Shown here piece by piece: positions 9,504-18,852 of a stretch of 64,000 nt of DNA. A model generated the notes under the pieces. It was not told where the DNA came from. It ran no database searches and worked only from the letters and a program-made list of their open reading frames with translations. The DNA comes from Rhodocyclales bacterium GT-UBC (lineage in GTDB: Bacteria > Pseudomonadota > Gammaproteobacteria > Burkholderiales > Rhodocyclaceae), in the NCBI GenBank assembly GCA_003583745.1, contig QXPY01000002.1, positions 124,001 through 188,000 of the forward strand, read 5' to 3'. A program made the position numbers and the translations under genes. Each line of letters opens with the position of its first letter. Position 1 is the stretch's first letter.

Positions 9504-9767
9504 TTGGCAAAAGAAGAACTGATCGAAATGCAAGGCGTCGTCGATGACGTCCTCCCCGATACCCGTTTCCGCGTCACGCTGGAAAACGGCCATCAGCTGG
9601 TCGCCTATACCTCGGGCAAGATGAAGAAGAACCACATCCGCATCCTGGTCGGCGACAAGGTATCGCTCGAACTCTCGCCCTACGACCTGTCGAAGGGACG
9701 CATCACCTTCCGTCATATCGAGAATCGCGGTAGCGCGCCGGTCGCCCCGCAACGCCGCCGCTACTAG
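9504..9767 (+). CDS. infA: Translation initiation factor IF-1
   Basis: An 87-residue protein with the whole IF-1 OB fold: [51 protein letters not shown]. It binds the A site of the 30S subunit during initiation. It is longer than the usual 72 residues owing to a tail ending in QRRRY. The start codon is TTG, fixed by AGGAGA eight bases upstream and by the conserved MAKE. Because it lies outside a ribosomal-protein operon it may be a second infA copy, as several betaproteobacteria have; this cannot be checked here. Confidence 0.95.
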   Translation: MAKEELIEMQGVVDDVLPDTRFRVTLENGHQLVAYTSGKMKKNHIRILVGDKVSLELSPYDLSKGRITFRHIENRGSAPVAPQRRRY

Positions 9768-10549
9768 GCGGTAAGCACGGCTCCGCGCCGGCCGGGGCGA
9801 AACTGCCAGGCATCGTCGTAGTACGCCGGATCTTCGCTGTCCGGCGTCAGGCCCGGAATGCCCAGCAAGGGCAAGGGCTGCAGGTCGCGCGGGCGGGCCA
9901 GACGCCCGCTGGCCAGATCCTTCGCCAGTCGCGCATCCAGATCGCCCAGTTGTGCCGCCAGCGGCTGTTCCAGCCAGGCGGTATCGACTTCGTAAAGGAT
10001 CGCCTTGGCGGTCAGGCCGCGATACGGCTTGAGCAGCGCTTCGTAGGTCGCATGGCCGAAGACGACGAAGCGCATGTGCTGGCGCACGGCATCGCGCCGC
10101 TCGACAAACAGTTGCTTCCACGCGAAATTGCGCAGCAGTTCGAGCAAGGCCGGCTGGCTGGAGAGCACGACAATGCCGCACTCGTCGAAATGAGTCAGCA
10201 CGTCGCGTACCGTGCCGCGCGCTTCGCCTTGCGGCGTCATCGCCCGGACGTGACGGGCGCTGACCGCCACCTTGGTCAGCGGAAAAGCAAACCAGACCAG
10301 CGCATTGAAGAAGTCGTGCCAATTGTCCGGCCGGGTCTCGACCTCGCCGTTCTCCCAGATCCGGCACTCATAAACCAGGCCGTCGGCCTGCGGCGGCACG
10401 AAACGAATGCGCCGGCCGTTCTCGCCATGAATCGGGAAGCGTTCGGCCAGCTCGGCCACCGCCACCGCATCCGGGCGCGGCGGCAATTGCTCAAGCCAGC
10501 GCTGCAGCGGCTCGAACAGCGGCGAAAGATAGGGCACCAGCGGACTCAC
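9764..10549 (-). CDS. DUF3025 family protein
   Basis: A 261-residue protein of the DUF3025 family, recognised by [18 protein letters not shown], the run [14 protein letters not shown] and [13 protein letters not shown]. No function is established for the family. The start is a GTG whose last two bases overlap the TGA of the upstream lipoprotein gene (GTGA), indicating translational coupling. It is the third gene of the pyrC transcript. The stop shares CTAG with the convergent infA stop. Confidence 0.8.
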   Translation of the reverse strand: MSPLVPYLSPLFEPLQRWLEQLPPRPDAVAVAELAERFPIHGENGRRIRFVPPQADGLVYECRIWENGEVETRPDNWHDFFNALVWFAFPLTKVAVSARHVRAMTPQGEARGTVRDVLTHFDECGIVVLSSQPALLELLRNFAWKQLFVERRDAVRQHMRFVVFGHATYEALLKPYRGLTAKAILYEVDTAWLEQPLAAQLGDLDARLAKDLASGRLARPRDLQPLPLLGIPGLTPDSEDPAYYDDAWQFRPGRRGAVLTA

Positions 10550-10983
10550 TCGCCGGACTTGGCGCCGTCCGCCTCTTCCTTGACGAAGACCAGCTGACCT
10601 TCCTTGACCCGGAAGGTGCCGATGAAAGTCCCCATGCCGTCGGCCGGCTCGCCGTCCATCTTGGCAAAGCTCTCGCAGGTCTGGGTTTCGGTGGCGAACA
10701 TGCGCTTGCCAACCTTGACGATGAAAGCGCCTGACGGCACCTGGTAGATCTCGACCTTGCTCCGCTCGGTCCCCGTCCCCAGGTTGTGGCGCCGCATGCA
10801 GGACGGCATGCGCGACACCACCAGGTAGAGATTGACCTTGCTGTCCCAGAACCACGGCTGCTCGCGGATCAGCGACAGCACATGCTCGCGGCTGTTGTCG
10901 ATCTCGTAGGTCGCGCCATCGTTCACGCAGGCAGTGAGCAGCGGAGCAGCCAGCAGTCCAAGCAGTAGATGGCGCAAGCGCAT
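10546..10983 (-). CDS. Small lipoprotein of unknown function downstream of pyrC
   Basis: A 145-residue protein with a signal peptide and lipobox LLTAC. The mature part includes two pairs of cysteines (MPSCMRRH and ETQTCESF). I do not recognise the family. It starts 11 bases after pyrC and overlaps the start of the DUF3025 gene, so the three form one operon. Confidence 0.75.
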   Translation of the reverse strand: MRLRHLLLGLLAAPLLTACVNDGATYEIDNSREHVLSLIREQPWFWDSKVNLYLVVSRMPSCMRRHNLGTGTERSKVEIYQVPSGAFIVKVGKRMFATETQTCESFAKMDGEPADGMGTFIGTFRVKEGQLVFVKEEADGAKSGE

Positions 10984-10994
10984 GATGGTTTTCC

Positions 10995-12026
10995 TTAGAG
11001 CATTTTCCAGGACAGCGTTTCACCGGCCCGCAACGGCACGATGCTATCGCTGCTGATGTACGGATACTCGGCCGGCACCGTCCAGTTTTCTTTGACCAGC
11101 GTCACCTGGCCGGCATTGCGCGGCAGGCCGTACCAGTCCGGGCCGTTGAAGCTGGCAAAAGCTTCCAGCTTGTCGAGCGCCCCGGCCTGCTCGAAAGCCT
11201 CGGCATACAGCTCGATGGCGGCGTAAGCGGTATAGCAACCGGCACAACCACAGGCCGCCTCCTTGGCGCCCTTGGCATGCGGCGCCGAATCGGTGCCGAG
11301 GAAGAAGCGGGTATTGCCCGATACGGCAGCCGCCAGCAGCGCCTCACGATGGGTTTCGCGCTTGAGCACCGGCAGGCAGTACCAGTGCGGCCGCACGCCG
11401 CCCTGGAAGATGGCGTTGCGGTTATAGAGCAGGTGGTGGGCGGTGATCGTCGCCGCGATGTTGTCGCCTGCACCGGCCACGAATTCGGCCGCTTCGCGGG
11501 TGGTGATGTGCTCCATCACCACCTTGAGTTTCGGGAAACGCTGCGTCAGCGGCAGCAGCACGGTATCGATGAAAACCTTCTCGCGGTCGAAGAGGTCGAT
11601 CTTCGGATCGGTCACCTCGCCGTGCACCAGCAGCGGCAGGCCGACGCGCTCCATCTCGGCCAGCGTGTCGTAGGCCTTGGCGATGTCGGTCAGGCCGGCA
11701 TCGGAATTGGTCGTCGCCCCGGCCGGGTAGAGCTTCACTGCCTTGACGAAGCCCGAGGCGGCCGCCTTGGCGATCTCGCTGGCCGGCGTGTTGTCGGTCA
11801 GGTACAGCGTCATCAGCGGCTCGAAGACGGCGCCGGCCGGCAGGGCAGCGAGAATGCGCTGGCGATAGGCGGCGGCGTGCTCGACGGTGGTCACCGGCGG
11901 CTTCAGGTTGGGCATGACGATGGCGCGGCCGAACTGGGCGGCGGTATGGGCAAGAACGGAAGCCAGGGCTTCGCCGTCGCGCAGGTGGAGATGCCAGTCG
12001 TCGGGGCGGGTCAGGGTAATTTGCAT
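10995..12026 (-). CDS. pyrC: Dihydroorotase
   Basis: A 343-residue enzyme of the PyrC type (single-domain homodimeric class I as in E. coli) that closes carbamoyl-aspartate to dihydroorotate in pyrimidine synthesis. The metal-binding HxH is in [10 protein letters not shown], the carbamylated-lysine region [14 protein letters not shown], and the late signature [13 protein letters not shown] is intact. First gene of a three-gene minus-strand operon with a lipoprotein and a DUF3025 protein. Confidence 0.96.
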   Translation of the reverse strand: MQITLTRPDDWHLHLRDGEALASVLAHTAAQFGRAIVMPNLKPPVTTVEHAAAYRQRILAALPAGAVFEPLMTLYLTDNTPASEIAKAAASGFVKAVKLYPAGATTNSDAGLTDIAKAYDTLAEMERVGLPLLVHGEVTDPKIDLFDREKVFIDTVLLPLTQRFPKLKVVMEHITTREAAEFVAGAGDNIAATITAHHLLYNRNAIFQGGVRPHWYCLPVLKRETHREALLAAAVSGNTRFFLGTDSAPHAKGAKEAACGCAGCYTAYAAIELYAEAFEQAGALDKLEAFASFNGPDWYGLPRNAGQVTLVKENWTVPAEYPYISSDSIVPLRAGETLSWKML

Positions 12027-12146
12027 GCTGTATTTCTCACGGGGATCTCCCGCGATTTTAGCAGGCTGCCGCCCGCCCCGGCGGGATTAGCCGGCGTGTT
12101 CGGGCCTCAATGCACAACACAGGCGGCGAAATCGACCGTCGCCCGC

Positions 12147-12986
12147 TCAACCGTCCTTCAGCGCCAGCGCCCGTTCGTAGAGCGCATTCTTGGCGGCACC
12201 GGTAATCGCGGCGGCCAGCTTGGCGGCCTGCTTGACCGGCAGGCCGTCGGCGAGCAGCAGTTTGAGGACGCGCTCACCTTCCCCGTCGTCACCACCGGCC
12301 GGCGCACCGGAGACCATCAACACGAATTCGCCGCGCTGGCGGTTGGCATCCGCCTTCAGCCATTCCAGCGCTTCGCCGAGCGGACAGGAATGGATCGACT
12401 CGAACAGCTTGGTCAGTTCGCGACCGATGACCAGCGTGCGCTCGCCAAGCACGCTGGCGAGGTCGGCGACGGTTTCCAGCACGCGATGCGGCGCTTCGTA
12501 GAAGACCAGGGCACAAGGCGATTCGCGCAAGGCCTCGATCGCCTGCCGGCGCTGGCCGCCCTTGCTGGGCAGGAAACCATAGAACAGGAAATGCTCGTCG
12601 AGCAGGCCGGAGGCGGACAAGGCCGTGGTCGCGGCACAGGGGCCGGGCAAGGGCACCACCTTGCAACCGGCAGCGCGCACCGCGGCAACGACGCGGGCGC
12701 CGGGGTCGGAAATGCCGGGCGTCCCGGCATCGGAAATCAGCGCCACCGCCTCGCCGGCCTGCAGGCGTTCGATGATGCGCACTGCGGCTTCGTGTTCGTT
12801 GTGCTGGTGCGCCGGCAGCGTCCGCGCCTGCGAGCCGAGCTGCTTGAGCAGCGGGCCGCTGTGCCGGGTGTCCTCGGCGGCCACCCAGGGCACGCTGCGC
12901 AGGATTTCCTCGGCGCGCCGGGTCAGGTCGGCCATATTCCCGAGCGGCGTCGGGACAACATACAATGCAGCGGATTCTTCCGTCAT
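12147..12986 (-). CDS. rsmI: 16S rRNA (cytidine-1402-2'-O)-methyltransferase
   Basis: A 279-residue tetrapyrrole-methylase-fold enzyme that methylates the ribose of C1402 in 16S rRNA. Key motifs: LYVVPTPLGNMADLT near the start, VAAEDTRHSG, and ALISDAGTPGISDPG, the family signature. The start at 12986 gives the usual N-terminus; an alternative ATG at 12998 (MPWN) would overlap the divergent yraN start codon. Only 10 bases separate the two start codons, so promoters must lie inside the opposite gene. Confidence 0.95.
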   Translation of the reverse strand: MTEESAALYVVPTPLGNMADLTRRAEEILRSVPWVAAEDTRHSGPLLKQLGSQARTLPAHQHNEHEAAVRIIERLQAGEAVALISDAGTPGISDPGARVVAAVRAAGCKVVPLPGPCAATTALSASGLLDEHFLFYGFLPSKGGQRRQAIEALRESPCALVFYEAPHRVLETVADLASVLGERTLVIGRELTKLFESIHSCPLGEALEWLKADANRQRGEFVLMVSGAPAGGDDGEGERVLKLLLADGLPVKQAAKLAAAITGAAKNALYERALALKDG

Positions 12987-12996
12987 ATTCCAGGGC

Positions 12997-13368
12997 ATGC
13001 AAGCAAAGACCAACGATACCACCACGACGCGCGGCCGCGAAGCCGAAGCGCTGGCGGCACGCATTCTGGAAAGGCACGGCCTGCGCATCGTCGAGCGCAA
13101 TTTCCGGGTGCGCGGCGGCGAGATCGACCTGATCTGCCGCGACGGCAGCACCCTGGTCTTCGTCGAAGTACGCCTGCGCAGCCGGGCCGACTTCGGCGGC
13201 GCCGGGGCCAGCATTACCACCGGCAAGCAACGCCGCATCATCCTCGCTGCCCAGCACTATTTGGCCGGCCAGCCCGACTGCGACTGCCGCTTCGATTGCA
13301 TCCTGCTCGCCAGCCTCGATGAACGGCAGGCCCAATGGCTGAAAAATGCGTTTTCTGCTGACGCTTAG
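12997..13368 (+). CDS. yraN: YraN family (UPF0102) nuclease-like protein
   Basis: A 123-residue protein with the family's restriction-endonuclease-like core: GREAEALAARIL, then GGEIDLICRD and TLVFVEVRLR. Most members have VEVK; here the last residue is Arg, a conservative change of a presumed active-site Lys. Role unknown, with recombination or repair suggested. It is divergent from rsmI, as in enterobacteria, and overlaps the next gene by 23 bases. A TACAAT at 12961-12966 could be its -10. Confidence 0.9.
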   Translation: MQAKTNDTTTTRGREAEALAARILERHGLRIVERNFRVRGGEIDLICRDGSTLVFVEVRLRSRADFGGAGASITTGKQRRIILAAQHYLAGQPDCDCRFDCILLASLDERQAQWLKNAFSADA

Positions 13369-13711
13369 CCTGGCGCTCTGGCTGCATGCGGCACAAGCCG
13401 ACAGCGTGCGCCTGCTGGTGCAAAGCTCGCCGCTGGCCGGCAGCCAGTACTACGCACTCGGCGCCTACTGGCTGGAACTAAAAGTCGGCGACCGCCTCGA
13501 ACTGATCCGCGAACCGAAAAACCGCCACGACCCGCAGGCCATCCGCATCGAATGGCGCGGCCACAAGCTCGGTTATGTGCCGCGCGCCGAAAACCGGGCG
13601 ATTGCCGCCGCACTCGACCGGGGCGACAAACTGGTGGCCGGCATTTCCCGCCTCACCGAGCACCCGAATCCCTGGCGGCGGGTCGAGTTCGAGGTCTTCA
13701 TTGAGCTGTGA
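13346..13711 (+). CDS. HIRAN-domain protein with signal peptide
   Basis: A 121-residue protein. Residues 1-18 form a signal peptide (MRFLLTLSLALWLHAAQA). The rest is a HIRAN domain: GDRLELIREPKNRHDPQAI, RIEWRGHKLGYVPRAENRAIAAALDRG. In other proteins HIRAN binds DNA ends, so a secreted stand-alone copy is unusual. It overlaps the end of yraN and precedes the SIS gene by 42 bases, so it is part of the yraN-SIS-BON operon. Confidence 0.85.
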   Translation: MRFLLTLSLALWLHAAQADSVRLLVQSSPLAGSQYYALGAYWLELKVGDRLELIREPKNRHDPQAIRIEWRGHKLGYVPRAENRAIAAALDRGDKLVAGISRLTEHPNPWRRVEFEVFIEL

Positions 13712-13753
13712 TGTAGAATGGCTTGATTAATTGTCACAAATTGCCGAAAGAAT

Positions 13754-14344
13754 ATGGATCTGATTGCCCGCATCGCCAAGCACTTCGAAGACAGCGCCAA
13801 CACCAAACTCAATGCCATCGAAATGATGGCCGCCCCGATTGCCGCTGCCGTCGAAACCATGTTCAACAGCCTGATCAGCGGCGGCAAGATCCTCGCCTGC
13901 GGCAACGGCGGTTCGGCCGGCGACTCGCAGCACTTTGCCGCCGAACTGATCGGCCGCTTCGAAGCCGAGCGCCAGGAACTGGCCGCCATCGCCCTGACCA
14001 CCGACAGCTCCATCCTCACCGCCGTCGGCAACGACTACTCCTTCAACCAGATTTTCTCCAAGCAGGTGCGCGGCCTCGGCCATGCCGGCGACGTCCTGCT
14101 GGCGATCTCCACCTCCGGCAACTCCGCCAACGTCATCGAAGCCATCAAGGCCGCCCACGAAGCCGACATGCGCATCGTCGCGCTGACCGGCAAGGGTGGC
14201 GGCGCCATCGGCGAAATGCTGCGCGACGACGATATCCATCTCTGCGTACCGGCCGACCGGACCGCACGTATTCAAGAAACTCACCTGCTCGTCATCCATT
14301 GCCTGTGCGATGGCATCGACGCGCTACTTCTGGGAGTCGAATGA
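13754..14344 (+). CDS. SIS-domain protein, DiaA/phosphoheptose isomerase type
   Basis: A 196-residue SIS-fold protein: [20 protein letters not shown], then [16 protein letters not shown] and the late [13 protein letters not shown]. It could isomerise sedoheptulose-7-phosphate for heptose synthesis (GmhA) or, as DiaA, bind DnaA and time replication initiation. The order rsmI / yraN / SIS / BON lipoprotein equals E. coli yraL / yraN / diaA / dolP, which favours the DiaA role; the sequence alone does not decide. Its stop overlaps the next start (ATGA). Confidence 0.88.
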   Translation: MDLIARIAKHFEDSANTKLNAIEMMAAPIAAAVETMFNSLISGGKILACGNGGSAGDSQHFAAELIGRFEAERQELAAIALTTDSSILTAVGNDYSFNQIFSKQVRGLGHAGDVLLAISTSGNSANVIEAIKAAHEADMRIVALTGKGGGAIGEMLRDDDIHLCVPADRTARIQETHLLVIHCLCDGIDALLLGVE

Positions 14345-15006
14345 TGCAAAAAAGCAAACTCAGCCTGGCCGCCGCCGCCCTCGTTCTCGCCCTGCCCATG
14401 TTGCAGGGCTGTGTCCCCGCCGTGATTGTCGGCGGCGCTGCCGTCGGCGTCATGTCGGCCCACGACCGCCGCTCCACCGGCACCCAGGCCGACGACGAGA
14501 CCACCGAATGGAAGGCCGCCGCCCACGTCCCGGCGCAATACAAGGACGGCTCGCACCTCAACTTCACCTCCTACAACCGCATCCTGCTGATCACCGGCGA
14601 GGCCTACAGCGAGGAAGCCAAGCAGGCCATCGGCGAAGCCGCCGGCCGCATCGAAGGCGTGCGCACGGTACATAACGAAATCACCGTCGGCCCGATCTCC
14701 TCGCTCGGCTCGCGCAGCACCGACTCCTTCATCGACTCCAAGGTCAAGGCCCGCCTGGTCGACTCCAACCAGATCTCGGCCAACCACATCAAGGTCGTCA
14801 CCGAAAAAGCCGTCACCCACCTGATGGGCATCGTCACTGAACGCGAAGCCAAGGTCGCCGTCACCATCGCCCGCACCACCGACGGCGTCCGCAAGGTGGT
14901 CAATGTGCTGGAAGTCCTGCCCGACGCCGACATCCGCCGCATCGACAACGCCGCCCTCGGCTCCCGCACCGCACCGCCGGCAGCGGCACCGGTTGAGAAC
15001 CGGTAA
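14341..15006 (+). CDS. BON-domain outer-membrane lipoprotein, DolP/YraP type
   Basis: A 221-residue lipoprotein with lipobox MLQGC and two BON domains, the first around [22 protein letters not shown], the second around [16 protein letters not shown]. DolP-type proteins bind anionic phospholipid at the division site and help outer-membrane integrity. The start overlaps the SIS stop (ATGA). A Pro/Ala tail follows the second domain. Synteny and domain order support a dolP orthologue. Confidence 0.88.
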   Translation: MMQKSKLSLAAAALVLALPMLQGCVPAVIVGGAAVGVMSAHDRRSTGTQADDETTEWKAAAHVPAQYKDGSHLNFTSYNRILLITGEAYSEEAKQAIGEAAGRIEGVRTVHNEITVGPISSLGSRSTDSFIDSKVKARLVDSNQISANHIKVVTEKAVTHLMGIVTEREAKVAVTIARTTDGVRKVVNVLEVLPDADIRRIDNAALGSRTAPPAAAPVENR

Positions 15007-15044
15007 GCGGTTAGTCATTTGGCCTGAAGACAGGCTGGAAATGG

Positions 15045-15078
15045 AAAGGGCTGATTCTGTGAAGAATCAGCCCTTTTT
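15045..15078 (+). terminator. Strong rho-independent terminator after the yraN-dolP operon
   Basis: A perfect 14-bp stem, AAAGGGCTGATTCT paired with its complement across the loop GTGA, ending in TTTTT. A-tracts on the other side make it potentially bidirectional, so it could also end the minus-strand AbiGi-like gene. Confidence 0.92.
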
Positions 15079-15330
15079 GTTTCGATGCGGTTTAGTTTCT
15101 ATTCGTTCTTGGCGCGCCCGAGAAGATGAATCTGGGCACTGGATTGAAGCGGTGTTCGTGTCCTAAGTGGCTCGCCAACTCTGATAGTTCTGAGAACAGG
15201 GTAATTCAGGTTCAACTAGATTCGTAGGACGACGTCGCACAAAACCGTGGCTATGCTAAAAATCCGCCAAGGCAAGTGGAAAATCGTACCGCAGTTGATT
15301 TGCACAATAACGCTTGGTTAAAAACAAAAG
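15079..15330. other. Non-coding stretch at the edge of an AT-rich island
   Basis: About 250 bases with no convincing gene. GC content falls from left to right as the AT-rich AbiGi-like gene is approached. I see no terminal repeats, integrase or tRNA that would mark an integration point. Confidence 0.6.
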
Positions 15331-16149
15331 TTACCAACGGTGAAGTTCGTCATAGTTAACTACGGGGAGTAAATCAGTGCCAAATTCATTAAGGCGCGAA
15401 TCAGAGGAGCCTTTAAGGCTTAACAGATAATTAGTAACCGCCATTCTCGATTGTTCATTCGGAACAACAATCATATTTATATCTTTTCGATCAAAAGGAA
15501 TATAAATATCATCCTTATCTGTCGTGGTAAGGCCAGCCAGATCTGCTAGCGCAGATGGGATAATGCGCCACTCCCTCTCCTTATAATATAAGTCTATATC
15601 GGCCGTCTCATCTCTGGCTGGACCGAGATCGCCCATTTGCTTATAAAAAGAAGAGCAGAAAATTTCGGTGTTCACAAATAAACTCAGATCGTTTGCCTCA
15701 ACAATCAGATTTCCCGATTTATCGTAAAGCCCCTCCCCCGGAACAGCTTTGCAGTATTTATCAACTTTTTCAAAAAAAACATTTCGAACCTTCAAATTGT
15801 GAAGCAAAGCCCCTCTCGCTGCAATACTACGATCCGGATTTCCAGCATTCGGATAATAATCAACAAAGTAGCTAACCGGATTGCCACCAACCCGCTTAAC
15901 AAATGACTTTTTCACGCCAATACCGAATTTTCCATAGATAGAAGTATGCTCATTACACTCCCTAAGAGGAATATCTGTAAAACAAACTATACCGCTCCTA
16001 AACCAATTATCTGGATTAAAACGAACAATCTCATATGAGCACCGAAATCCTTTCTCAACAATCAGTTTAAATATATCAAGCTGTTTATCTGGGCTATCTT
16101 TGTTATTACGAGCCAAAAAATGAATCAAGTTATCTGTAACAAAAGACAC
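15331..16149 (-). CDS. AbiGi-like abortive-infection antitoxin family protein
   Basis: A 272-residue protein with strikingly AT-rich codon use compared with all neighbours, a sign of transfer. It resembles the AbiGi family (putative antitoxin of the AbiG phage-abortion system): FLARNNKDSPDKQLDIFKLI, the motif SGIVCFTDIPLRECNEHTSIYGKFGIGVKK, NPVSYFVDYYPN, and REWRIIPS. The start is GTG with AGGGGA before it. The usual AbiGii nucleotidyltransferase-like toxin partner is absent; genes on both sides are housekeeping-like. Family assignment is from pattern memory, so moderate confidence. Confidence 0.65.
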   Translation of the reverse strand: MSFVTDNLIHFLARNNKDSPDKQLDIFKLIVEKGFRCSYEIVRFNPDNWFRSGIVCFTDIPLRECNEHTSIYGKFGIGVKKSFVKRVGGNPVSYFVDYYPNAGNPDRSIAARGALLHNLKVRNVFFEKVDKYCKAVPGEGLYDKSGNLIVEANDLSLFVNTEIFCSSFYKQMGDLGPARDETADIDLYYKEREWRIIPSALADLAGLTTTDKDDIYIPFDRKDINMIVVPNEQSRMAVTNYLLSLKGSSDSRLNEFGTDLLPVVNYDELHRW

Positions 16150-16204
16150 AACAATCCCCTTACAGCCCGTTCAAGTAACACGGAGGGCTATAGATACATG
16201 TGGA

Positions 16205-16235
16205 TAAAATGCCAAACAGACTACCTGTTTGGCAT
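16205..16235 (-). terminator. Terminator after the DUF4124-like gene
   Basis: An 11-bp perfect stem (ATGCCAAACAG and complement, 16209-16219 with 16225-16235) and 5-base loop. Read on the minus strand it is followed by TTTTA, fitting termination of the gene ending at 16271. Confidence 0.75.
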
Positions 16236-16270
16236 CACTTAAACAACAAAAATTCATTAAATTCATTGCA

Positions 16271-16816
16271 CTACCCACCACTCACCACCCGACACTGTGC
16301 CTTGTAATGCCGCTCCGCCGCGCTATCGAGTCGCAGGGTTGAGGCGACCCGGCTTTCGCACTCTTCGTACAGCTGGCGCGTGCCGACATAACAATTGACC
16401 TTGCGGTGCGCCTCTTCATTGGGCGACAGGCCGGTGGTGGCGGTGACAGCCATCAGGCAGGCGTGGATGCGGTCTCTTGGCTCCGGATCAAGGGCGTTGC
16501 CGCGCTGCGGGTTGGCTTCGGCGGCAAGATAGCGCGGCGCTTGCCCGCGTTCGCGCTCGCGGCTGGCGACGAATTCGCGCTGCCGCGCCAGATCGGCCTG
16601 TGCCTGGCGCAGTTGGCGGGCCTCGATGCTGTCGCTCTGCGCCACCGATGAGGTGACGTAGCCTTCTTCGCACGGCGTGGCGGAGATGACGGCAAGGCCG
16701 CGCTTGCCCTTGCAGCGGTAGGCATCGGCCGATGCCGGCTGGCTGAGCACGGCGAGTTGCAGGATGCCGGCCAGCGCCAGTCCCTGGCCGATGGTCATCG
16801 TTTTACGGTGTTGCAT
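16271..16816 (-). CDS. Secreted protein with DUF4124-like N-terminus
   Basis: A 181-residue protein with a signal peptide (to about residue 30) and then DAYRCKGKRGLAVISATPCEEGY, which is like the DUF4124 domain that precedes helical regions in many betaproteobacterial secreted proteins. The middle is a charged helix (RQLRQAQADLARQREFVASR) and the C-terminus has conserved-looking cysteines (NCYVGTRQLYEECE, QCRVV). Function unknown. Single gene between terminators. Confidence 0.7.
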   Translation of the reverse strand: MQHRKTMTIGQGLALAGILQLAVLSQPASADAYRCKGKRGLAVISATPCEEGYVTSSVAQSDSIEARQLRQAQADLARQREFVASRERERGQAPRYLAAEANPQRGNALDPEPRDRIHACLMAVTATTGLSPNEEAHRKVNCYVGTRQLYEECESRVASTLRLDSAAERHYKAQCRVVSGG

Positions 16817-16928
16817 GCCCCTCCCAAGCGGATTCCCGTCTATTTGAACGCGGCCTTACTTTAAGCGCACAGCATTATCCAAAACAGGTAATACGTCACA
16901 GCTTGCGGCATTTACTGGCCAGGCGGTC

Positions 16929-16964
16929 ATGAAAAAGCCGCTTCCCGAGGGAGCGGCTTTTTCA
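16929..16964 (-). terminator. Terminator after the cache-domain chemoreceptor gene
   Basis: Stem TGAAAAAGCCGCT/AGCGGCTTTTTCA with one bulged T and a short loop, with T-runs on either strand. It lies 60 bases past the stop of the chemoreceptor gene. Confidence 0.85.
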
Positions 16965-17024
16965 GGCAGGCGTGGCGGCCGGGCCTGATCGGCACCTTCC
17001 GGCGCCGACGCTGCGGCCGGCAAG

Positions 17025-18653
17025 CTAGACGGTGAACTTGCCGACCTGTGCCTTCAGGTTGTTGGCAATGCCTTCGAGCTGCTGGGCGGTGGCCGAGGTG
17101 GCGCGGATGGTGACGTTGGTTTCTTCGACCATGTTGGCGATCTGCTCGACGCGCTGCGAGATGGACGTGCTGGCGGTGCTTTGCTCGCGGGTGGCGTCGG
17201 CGACTTCGCCAATGCGTTCCAGCGTGCGGCGGGCGCCGTCTTCGATGGCGCGCAGGGATTCGGAGGCAGAGGCGGCCAGGTCGACGCCTTCGCGCACTTC
17301 CGGCAGCGCGGCGTGCATGGCTTCGACGGCGCCGACCGTTTCGCCCTGGATGCCGGCGATCATCTGTTCGATCTCGGCGGTGGCGGTGGAGGTCCGTTCG
17401 GCCAGTTTGCGCACTTCGTCCGCCACCACGGCAAAGCCGCGCCCGGCCTCGCCGGCCCGCGCCGCTTCGATGGCGGCATTGAGGGCGAGCAGGTTGGTCT
17501 GGCCGGCGATGTCCTTGATCACCCCGGCAATCGAGGAGATCTGGTTGGCGCGCTCTTCCAGCGCCTGGATACGGCCGGAGGCGTCGGAAACGGTGTTCGA
17601 AATGCGCTGAATGGCCTGCGCGGCCTGCTCGACGCGGCCGCTGCCCTGCCCGGCCAGTTGCACGGCCTGCTCGGAATCGTGCGAGGTGTCGCGGGCGCTG
17701 TCCGAGATGTGGCAGGAGCTGACGGTGAGTTGTTCGACCGCCGCCGCCATCGCCGAGGTGGCGTCGGATTGCTGGCCGGCGGCGCTGGCGACTTCGTTGG
17801 CGGCGCTGGAGATCTGCGCCGCATTCTTGACCAGGCTGTTGGCGTCGTTGTTGATCTCGCGGATCAGCGCGCGCAAGGCGGTGACCATGTTGCCGAGCGA
17901 GAAGAGCAGGCTGCCGGCCGGGGCGCGGTCGATGCTGGCGGTCAGATCGCCGGCCGCCACCCTTTCCATGATGTCGCTGGCCGCCTTGGGTTCGCCGCCC
18001 AGTTGTTGCAGCACGCTGGTGCCGATCGTCCAGCCGGCCAGGCTGAGCAGGAAGAGCAGGCCGAGCGAGATGCCGCCGAGGACCATGGCGCCGCGCTTGA
18101 AGGCGGTGTCGATATCGTCGATGTAGATGCCGGTGCCGAGCGACCAGCCCCAGGGTGCGAAATAGCCGATGTAGCCGAGCTTGGGTTCCGGCTCGGGCTG
18201 CCCGGCCTTGGGGAACCAGTATTCGATGAAGCCGCCGCCGGCCTTGCCCAGCGCCACCATGTCGCGCACCAGGTATTTGCCGCGCGCATCCTTCATCTCG
18301 CTGACGTCCTTGCCTTCGTTCTCCGGCTTGGTCGGAATCAGCATGTAGTGGTGCGTGTCGTCGAGAATGAAGAAGTAGTTGGCGCCGTCGTAGCGCTGCG
18401 CCCGCAGCACTTCGCGCGCCGACTTCTTGGCCTCTTCTTCCGACAGCTTTCCGTCGGCAACCAGCTTCTGGTGGTAGGTCAGCACGCCCTGGGCCGACTC
18501 GATCAGGTTCAGCGTCTTCTGTTTGCGGTCTTCCAGCATCGTCGATTTGATGTGGAAGAGCGCCGTCACGCAGAGAACCAACAAGCCAACCAGGGTCAGC
18601 CCGACCAATAATTGCATGCGTGTCGACACACGCAAGGCGTTCAGGATTTTCAC
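17025..18653 (-). CDS. Methyl-accepting chemotaxis protein with single-cache sensor domain
   Basis: A 542-residue chemoreceptor: transmembrane helix 1 at about 13-35, a periplasmic sCache_2-type domain with [20 protein letters not shown] and [15 protein letters not shown], helix 2 around [20 protein letters not shown], a HAMP-like segment and the signalling tip [21 protein letters not shown]. Such sCache_2 domains commonly bind small organic acids; the ligand here is unknown. No C-terminal CheR-tethering pentapeptide is present. Single gene, with a GT39-type gene upstream on the same strand. Confidence 0.93.
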   Translation of the reverse strand: MKILNALRVSTRMQLLVGLTLVGLLVLCVTALFHIKSTMLEDRKQKTLNLIESAQGVLTYHQKLVADGKLSEEEAKKSAREVLRAQRYDGANYFFILDDTHHYMLIPTKPENEGKDVSEMKDARGKYLVRDMVALGKAGGGFIEYWFPKAGQPEPEPKLGYIGYFAPWGWSLGTGIYIDDIDTAFKRGAMVLGGISLGLLFLLSLAGWTIGTSVLQQLGGEPKAASDIMERVAAGDLTASIDRAPAGSLLFSLGNMVTALRALIREINNDANSLVKNAAQISSAANEVASAAGQQSDATSAMAAAVEQLTVSSCHISDSARDTSHDSEQAVQLAGQGSGRVEQAAQAIQRISNTVSDASGRIQALEERANQISSIAGVIKDIAGQTNLLALNAAIEAARAGEAGRGFAVVADEVRKLAERTSTATAEIEQMIAGIQGETVGAVEAMHAALPEVREGVDLAASASESLRAIEDGARRTLERIGEVADATREQSTASTSISQRVEQIANMVEETNVTIRATSATAQQLEGIANNLKAQVGKFTV

Positions 18654-18852
18654 ATTCAGCCCCAGGTATCTGACCCGGAAGCCACCAAGAGCATCAGGTC
18701 ATTCAAGGACGGAAATAATATATGACCTTGGCAATAGAAACCGTCGCCCCGCCCCCAATTACGTGATATCCACAATGGCGCAAAGGCTTGTGCCAGAAGG
18801 GTTTTCTAATATTCACGCGATACCGCGCCTGTGAGTACGACGGAATGGGCAG

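Noticed and set aside
11277-13322. A 681-codon plus-strand frame across pyrC and rsmI
   Set aside because: Both genes on the minus strand are certain; only its last part coincides with sequence near yraN, in another frame.
15253-15321. A 22-codon open frame in the AT-rich margin
   Set aside because: Too short, no RBS, no coupling and no recognisable sequence.
18779-18795. Sigma-54-like sequence TGGCACAAGCCTTTGC upstream of the single-cache chemoreceptor
   Set aside because: GG and GC are 11 bases apart; sigma-54 needs 10. No TTCGG-N4-CCGAA site lies nearby.
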